From NCBI GenBank assembly GCA_023313575.1, contig JAJTTP010000019.1, positions 682,001 through 746,000 on the forward strand: a stretch of DNA of 64,000 bases, read 5' to 3'. A program made the translations under genes and the position numbers. Positions 57,792 through 64,000 of the stretch are shown piece after piece. The stretch comes from Eutypella sp. D-1. Taxonomy: Eukaryota > Ascomycota > Sordariomycetes > Xylariales > Diatrypaceae. The notes under the pieces were generated by a model. The model searched no databases and was not told the DNA's origin. It worked only from the letters and a program-made list of their open reading frames with translations. The stretch's first letter is position 1. The number at the start of each line of letters is the position of its first letter.

Positions 57792-58994
57792 ATGGCCCGC
57801 GAAAATCTCACCTACGTTCTCGCCGAGCGGCCCACCGGCGACATCATCCCCGGCCGTACTTTCAAGGCCGAACGGGGCCCCGCCCCCACCGCCGATGACC
57901 TCAAAGATGGCGAGATCCTCGTCGAGTCCCTGTACCTGTCCCTCGACCCCGCCATGCGGGGCTGGCTGAACGGTACGTCTGCGCGCGCGCGAGCTCGGTT
58001 ATGGCCACATGAGGCGTGATGCCCCCTTTTTTGCGACGATCGACTGAATGATTGACGAGTTCACATGATACTAACCGACATCTTGATTCGCACAGACATC
58101 CGTTCATACGTACCTCCCGTCGGCATCGGCGAGCGCATGCGCGGCGTAGCCGTATCGCGCGTCCTGGCCTCGCGCAACCCCAAGGCGAAGGCCGGCGACC
58201 TCGTCAACGCGACTTGCGGCTGGACCGAGGTGGCGGTAGTGGGGCCGCAGGCCTTCGAGGTGGTTCCGCTGCCCGCGGGCGCGCGGCCCATCGACGCCGT
58301 CGGCGCCCTCGGCATGACGGGACTGACGGCGTACTTCGGAATGCTGCGGATCGGGGACCCGAAGCCGGGCGAGACGGTCGTGGTATCGGGGGCCGCGGGC
58401 GCCACGGGCTCCATCGCGGGCCAGATCGCCAAGATCCGCGGCGCCCGCGTCGTCGGCATTGCCGGCGGTGCCGATAAATGCCGCTGGCTCCGCGAGGAGC
58501 TGGGGTACGACGACGCCGTCGATTACAAGGCCCCTGACTTCCGCCAGCGCCTGCGCGCCGCCACGCCCGACCACGTCAACGTGTACTTCGACAACGTGGG
58601 CGGCGAGGTCCTCGACGCCGTGCTGATGCGCGCCGCGAAGGGCGCGCGCTTCGTCATGTGCGGGTCCATCAGCGGATACAACGACCTGGGCAAGGGGAAG
58701 GACAAGGGCGCCGCGAACGCGCCACCCCGCCGCGGCATCCAGAATCTCTATAATGTCGTCACGCAGCGCATCCGCATGGAGGGGTTCATTGTGTTCGACT
58801 ACGCCGCCGAGTACGCCGCCGCGCGCGAGGAGATCGGCGCCTGGATCGCTGATGGTCGTCTCAAGCGCAAGGAGACTGTGGTTAAGGGCGGTCTGCAGGA
58901 GGCGGAGAAATCTATCTCGCTCCTCTTCGAGGGCAAGAACACCGGCAAGCTTCTCGTCGAGGTCAAGCCCTACGAGGAGGCCGCGCGGCTGTAA
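57792..58994 (+). CDS. Zinc-independent medium-chain reductase (leukotriene B4 12-hydroxydehydrogenase / 2-alkenal reductase-like)
   Basis: Two exons, 57792-57972 and 58096-58994, 359 aa. The junction joins GWLN to DIRSYVPPV. Family blocks: LAERPTGDIIPGRTF, LYLSLDPAMRGW, YVPPVGIGERMRGVAVSRV, LGMTGLTAYFGMLRIGDPKP, the Rossmann loop VVSGAAGATGSIAGQIAKI, GIAGGADKCRWL, VNVYFDNVGGEVLDAVL and QRIRMEGFIVFDYAAEY. These enzymes reduce conjugated double bonds of alkenals and enones with NADPH, without zinc (the usual zinc Cys/His set is absent). Typical length is 330-360 aa. Probably cytosolic; detoxification or a minor biosynthetic step. Codons are strongly G/C at third positions. Confidence 0.92.
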
Positions 58995-61900
58995 GTGTGG
59001 TGCGGTGATGGGTTGGGAAAGGGGCGAGGGGGCCGAGACGGGCGAGACGGGCCGCTTCGTTCGGTGGGGGAGCTCGGTCAGCGGACGGCTTGGTGCTGTT
59101 CGGGTAGCATGGCTGTGTTGCCTATTGACGACCGGTTAGAATACATGAGTTATGTAGGACTTGGTGGGATTTGTATATAGTCAAAAAGGGCCAGTTCTAA
59201 GCAAGAGTCATATTCCTTACTGAAACCCTGGATTCCGCTCGAAAGCATTGCCCATTTGCCGTAAGCCAGTTACTCTATTGCTCTCTGTTCCACCACTGCC
59301 ACGAGAGTCTGACATTCAAGCAAGGGAAGAACAGCTAGCATCGTCCGTCCGAAAACGCGTCTTCGAGCAAGAGCTCCTGAACAGGTCATGACGATCACGT
59401 CTAGCGTAAAATAGTCCTGGCCTAGCACGGCCACGGGCCTCAAGAGGCCGTTCGAGTTGAGTCTTGTGAAGCAGCAGCCCACGCCGTCGAACACTACAAC
59501 ACACAACGACAACACCTTTACTACTCCGGCCGAAGCGAGCTATCGTAGAGCTTTGCTCAACAGTAGGCCACAGTTGGACGTTGTTGCCTACGTTCGACGA
59601 ACCCTTTGTGGAACCCCGTAAAATGGTCTAATTGCTGAAGAGCAAAAGTCTCCGTGCGATTTAGTAATAAAGCGTTGGGGAGAAGTTCAGTTGGCATAAC
59701 AAGACGTCATATTGCCAAGAAAACTAAATAACGGCGAGTATATATAAGCGTGTTAATTAGCTCGACTAGTCTCTCCTGGCGCCCCCCGTATTTCAAAATG
59801 AGGCTGTAGTCACAAAACGCACTTACCAGCCGCCAATAAGGTCATTTAAAAGGCTATATATAATAATTAGATGGGCGAGTTATTAGTCGAGTACATACAA
59901 GTCTTAGAGACAGAAGCGGCAGGTGCCTTGAGAAGTTGGTAACGGCGAGGAGCGAAGTGGAGCATCGTGATTCCGGCCGTAAGTTGGCTGGTTTTTTTGT
60001 TTTCTTTGGTTCGACCCATAAGTCTTATATAACACCCGGACTAACTAACGATTATTGCCCCGACCCATCCACAGCCCACCCATACACCATCACCTGACCA
60101 GATTGCAATATTACTTAGTTGGTCGGACCCCCCTCCCATATCTACGATAGATAACGGGAGGGAACTCCGTCATGAATGCCTTGGCCGTGGGGGGGGACGG
60201 GAGGGGCACATCCGCGGCATATTACAAGACTCTAGAGGGAGAAGTTGGGACAGAAGATGTGGGAAAGGCTTTTAAGCACTGTAAACTTGGATCGGCACCT
60301 TTGTAAGCTATGGTAGGTTAGGTAGTTGCATCCCCGAAACTACCACTGTGCCACTGGGTGATATAGCATGATGAATTCACCGAGCTCTCGAGATCGACGG
60401 GCGATCACCAACTCCGACGATGTCCTGTGCCATGTAGGAATGTGTGACGAAATCTGTTTTCTTCGCTAATAACGGGCGTGGATTGTAGTCTCCGTTTAGT
60501 GTGCCCAAAGGATGGGAGAGCGATAACGGGAAGTGCCGTATCGTTACTGATCAGAGACATTGTTTCATCTAGTTAACTGTCGTGACAATTTTTTCATCAA
60601 GTTCTAAGCCTAGAGCTCTAGTGGCTCTCTATATTAGCAGGATACAGGCAGTGGTAAACATTTATCAACTACATATCGGTTAACAGCCCACTTCAGTTAG
60701 GTATCTATATCACGGTGGTTGGCATTTCGTTCCCTAATTATTCTTTTCTGTTCCAACTTTGCTGGTCACATCTTCCAGTCAAATAAAATAGATATTCCGC
60801 TCAACGACATCCTACTGTTTAAAGCGCATGCAAATATGCATTCGTGACCGAAATTCGACTATATACGACGGTATTGAATCGATACGAACCATTCGATAGT
60901 ACATATGTTTAATATGAATACTGGCATCTCTCGTTAAGACGCCGATCCCGAAACGAATGAGCAAGAGCCGAGTCCGCGTGCCGTGAAACAATCGGTGAAA
61001 ACTCCCCATACGAAATAATATTTTCCGATCACGCAATCCCCTTAGGAACTTCACGAACATGAATTCCATACCCAATAGCGAAATGAAGGATCACGTAGAC
61101 TGGAGTGGAATATCAGAGCAAAGCCGTGATTGTATGGAGTTGCCACGGCAGGCACAAGACGAGATCATATGGAGTACAGGCACGCCAACCCAAGAAAAGA
61201 ATGAGGAAGTAACTATTGAATAATCCTTTATAATTCAAGGTAGATGGCACCCAGACAGTCTGCTGTCCACCCTCAGCAAGAGACCGCACTGCTGTATTTC
61301 TCGTTACATGCTCCCACATGACCCTTTGCCGCCGTCTCTACCCTCCTCCTTCCCTACCTGCTTGCCTGCCGGCACTTATATCACTTACCACCTGTGTACT
61401 TCCCTCCCCGCCCCGTTGTTTAATTGGTAAATATATACATATATGTTTTATGTGTATGGTTATGCGTGTATAAATGTGTATATGTATATGCTAGGTATGC
61501 AATGTGTACATGCAAGGAGCACTCGATGCAAAAGACTTGAGCAATTCCCCAGTCAAGCCCAGTGATAATAATGGGAGATCGAAACACTTTTCGTAACAAG
61601 ATCTCGGGATGAGAGCTTGCGTCGCTGGAAAAGACAAAAATATGTTGCTTTATGCCAGCTAGATGCTGACCAAAAAAGGAGAAAGTCGTGAAAAGGGAAG
61701 CCATGCCAAATACGCCAAAACTCCCAGATAGCCTTGTAGCCGTCCGTCCGTCATTTCGCTCGACCTTTCGCATACAGCGTCTTTTTTCTTTTCTTTTTTT
61801 ATGTTTTTGTTTTTGTTTCGAGTCCTGCCGTTTAGCCCAAGTTTCGTTTCGGTCCGACCGGCCCGCCTCGTCCAACGTCGCCAGTCCAAATTGACCAACC

Positions 61901-62419
61901 CCGCCTGAAGAACGTAGAAGTGTGGAAACAGATAGAGTCCACGGAAACGGAGAGGAAAGAGGGAAACAAAAGACATGTGCTGTGTGCCATTGTCGCTCTA
62001 GAACCCTGCGGCCGTTATCTTCGTTTAGTTTCGAGAATGGCATTATTGATGCGGAGGGCACACTGCGCCATTCCGTCCTAAGTATCGTAAGAACTGTGAT
62101 AGGAGGGGTTGTCCGCCTCCTATCACAATAGGTAATCTAGCGGACAACAGCTTAATTTGCTACGTTGTAACCGCTAGATAATCATGAAAAACGTATTTGT
62201 CAAGTTTGTATTGTGCCTGATGGCAAACACTCGATTTGGAGGGGCGTATCGTAAACGCCGTTCCTAGGGTGATCCATGCTCGTAGGTTGACCAAGTCGAT
62301 ACGGATCGTGCCGTGCCGTGCCCCGCGCGGGTGTTACAGCGAACCCCATCGTATAATGTGAAACCCTTTCGGATCTGGGACCAAGATGGCCTGGGCCACG
62401 CCTGCGCGGTCCTTTAATT
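58995..62419. other. Gene-poor region of 3.4 kb with foldback repeats
   Basis: The longest gene-free stretch in the window. I see no protein gene. Short frames on both strands (59270-59515, 60812-61075, 61420-62061) overlap low-complexity runs such as ttttctttttttt. The foldback structures at 62095-62178 are listed separately. Confidence 0.5.
62095..62178. repeat. Two adjacent inverted repeats (foldback)
   Basis: First hairpin: tgtgataggagg at 62095-62106 pairs with cctcctatcaca at 62116-62127. Second: tctagcgg at 62136-62143 pairs with ccgctaga at 62171-62178, with an inner acaac/gttgt pair. The loop of the first (ttgtccgc) is also complementary to gcggacaa at 62140-62147, so alternative folding is possible. 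Could be a degenerate foldback element, terminator or structured RNA. Confidence 0.7.
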
Positions 62420-64000
62420 TCAGGCGCATGAGAAGTCGAGTCCCAGGCTCCCCGCGACGCCCTGCCAGTCCCAGACGCGGGCCCACTCGCCGAGCTCCAT
62501 GAGGCGCCAGACCTCCTCGAGGACCTGAGCGAGCAGCTCGCAGTTGCGCAGGCCGGTGTAGCCACGGACAGCGCGCAGGGCGGTGCGGATCCTGTCGCGC
62601 TGGCTAGGCGCGAAACACGCGCACCCGATGATGAGGCACGGCACCAGCAACAGCGTCTGCACTGGGTCGCTCGACTTGAACGAGTTCAGGATGTCCAGGG
62701 ACTCGTCCACCGCTATCGTGATCCGGTAGTCGTGGTGCGGCGGGTACCGGATCGGCGGAGGCGACGAGGCCCGCGGCGGTGGCCCCGGCGGTGGCGTCAC
62801 CTCCTGGCTGCTCGCTGGCCGCTCCATGGGCGGCGTGTGGATTGCGTGCTGTGCAGGCGTGGATGTGGAGGACCGTGCCTGGGAGTTCGTAGAAGATAGG
62901 CTCGTCCTTGAGCTGTTCAGCGAGGGAGGCCCCTGAGATGGCAACGATGGTGGGTATATGGTCCGATACAGATAAACCCACATCATTTGCTTATACAGGA
63001 GCCCGACCCTATCGCGGCTATCCCCTGGCGGCCAATGCGGTTGCCATTGCCGAATGGCGGCATCGATTTCAACGGCTCTGTACAGCGAAGTGTAATCAAC
63101 GACAGGATCGCGACCGATGGCCATGTTGGCTCTTATCGTGTTCCGGATGGTGGTTATCTGGCAGAGGTACAGGAACAGACCATCACCAATGCCGATGAGC
63201 CGCGAGGGCTCGATGGGCAGCCACGGCACCCAATCCTCGGTCGCCAGACGGCGCCCGTCCAGGTCCGGGTACCGAATCAACTCATCAGCGAAAACGCGGT
63301 ATTGAAAGAACTCGGTGATGAAGACGAGGAAGGCCGAGTCGCTCGGCGGCGAGTCCCGGATTAGGTTCTTGTAGGCTTGTAAATGGACGCGGTGCTCGCC
63401 GCTTCGAGACCCTATCGCAATCGTCTGAATCAACAGACACAGCATCTGGCCGTAGCGAACGGAAATATTGACTTTGGTACCGTTACCTTGATTCTTTTCG
63501 ATCTCGATGTCGTCGTACAAACTCTTCATCGCGGCGTTGTGGTGAAAATCGGACCGTTCTAATAGCGATTCCAAGGAGACTTTCGCGTTCTCTGCTATTA
63601 TCTTCTTACAATAAGGTGCCTCATAGTCCATATGGCGGCTGGCCATGGAAAGGATAGAGTGCATGAGGCCGCGATGCTCAACCGCCATCTGGAGTAGCAT
63701 GTCCTTGAACGCATTCTTGTGCTGGCTCTCCACAGTGAGCACGCCGCTGACATGGTTGATGTAATGATCTAGGAACACTATGTCCTCGGGCGTTTCGATC
63801 CCCTGGAAGATGGGCTGCATCGTAATGTGCGGGCGACATTGTCGTATCCGTTGTTCTAAGCAGTTAGCGGTTAAAGGGGGGACTCCAAAATGAACAGGCA
63901 AGGATGATGGTACCTTCTTCTGCCCTCTGCCTCCCGCTCTTCCAAATTTGCTTCTCGTGGTATCCCTCGCATACAACGGCATTCTTCTCGCAATTCATAC
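62420..64000 (-). CDS. Zn2Cys6 transcription factor, N-terminus beyond right edge
   Basis: Two visible exons: 64000-63914 and 63855-62420, split by a 58-nt intron ending gctaactgcttag. Reading the first exon in the spliced frame gives MNCEKNAVVCEGYHEKQIW then KSGRQRAEE, the end of a fungal binuclear zinc cluster with the last two Cys visible; the earlier Cys lie outside the window. The regulatory domain starts at QPIFQGIETPEDIVFLDHYI and includes MAVEHRGLMHSILSMASRHM and the helix YGQMLCLLIQTIAIGS, as in fungal_trans-type domains. A Ser/Pro-rich loop (PSLPSQGPPSLNSSRTS) precedes the C-terminal helices with LLLVPCLIIGCACFAPSQRD and LLAQVLEEVWRLMELGEWA. An ATG at 63982 would open a frame that reads through the intron and lacks the zinc cluster, so it is not the likely start. 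Target pathway unknown. Confidence 0.85.

Noticed and set aside
61420..62061. 213-codon minus-strand frame
   Set aside because: Its middle is a poly-Lys run from a T-rich tract and its end is an AT repeat; it looks like non-coding DNA.
1..64000. CRISPR arrays, prophage or bacterial operons
   Set aside because: No spaced direct repeats; spliced genes with GT-AG introns show a eukaryotic nuclear sequence.

Overview
The window is nuclear DNA of a filamentous ascomycete, most likely a Sordariomycete. The evidence is the gene content (VID27, a Reb1-type Myb protein, HET and NACHT-ankyrin proteins, GH79 and GH92 enzymes, a Zn2Cys6 factor), short introns of about 50-210 bp with CTRAC-type branch points, GC-rich coding DNA, and AT-richer spacers carrying the palindromic TACCTAGG motif. 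I read splice sites by eye and accepted them when reading frame, phase and family similarity agreed. No similarity search was run, so family names rest on recognised motifs.

Layout. 1-1164: the 5' part of an intron-dense amidophosphoribosyltransferase gene (ADE4), minus strand, running off the left edge. 2464-8915: an intact six-exon NACHT-ankyrin (NLR-like/STAND) gene and a HET-domain gene, transcribed away from each other from a shared spacer of about 1.1 kb. 9163-11868: a five-exon polytopic membrane glycoprotein-like gene. 13082-13670: a small DUF6924-like gene. 13879-16538: a short-chain dehydrogenase and an O-methyltransferase. 18316-20986: VID27. 23201-25094: a mitochondrial-type AAA protein. 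27177-30353: a large disordered protein. 30872-33790: a membrane-anchored double amidohydrolase. 34967-36775: a secreted GH79-type glycosidase with a GPI-like tail. 37324-37650: a possible Cys-rich small protein. 38635-38902: a 268-bp MITE-like element with TA target duplications. 39122-40366: a conserved-looking protein of unknown function. 41125-44657: a second NACHT-ankyrin gene, apparently broken by several frame disruptions. 46445-49197: a four-exon GH92 alpha-mannosidase. 51218-55114: a Reb1/TTF1-like Myb protein. 57792-58994: a zinc-independent medium-chain reductase. 62420-64000: a Zn2Cys6 transcription factor running off the right edge.

How the parts may work together. The left third resembles a fungal allorecognition/innate-immunity neighbourhood: an NLR next to a HET effector, then a membrane protein and a DUF6924 protein. 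The relic NLR at 41-44.6 kb fits birth-and-death evolution of that family. Both NLR genes place the Walker A P-loop on a separate 25-nt exon with the same phases. The middle and right are mostly housekeeping or degradative genes with long, gene-poor regulatory spacers. No CRISPR array, rRNA gene, convincing tRNA gene or intact autonomous transposon was seen.
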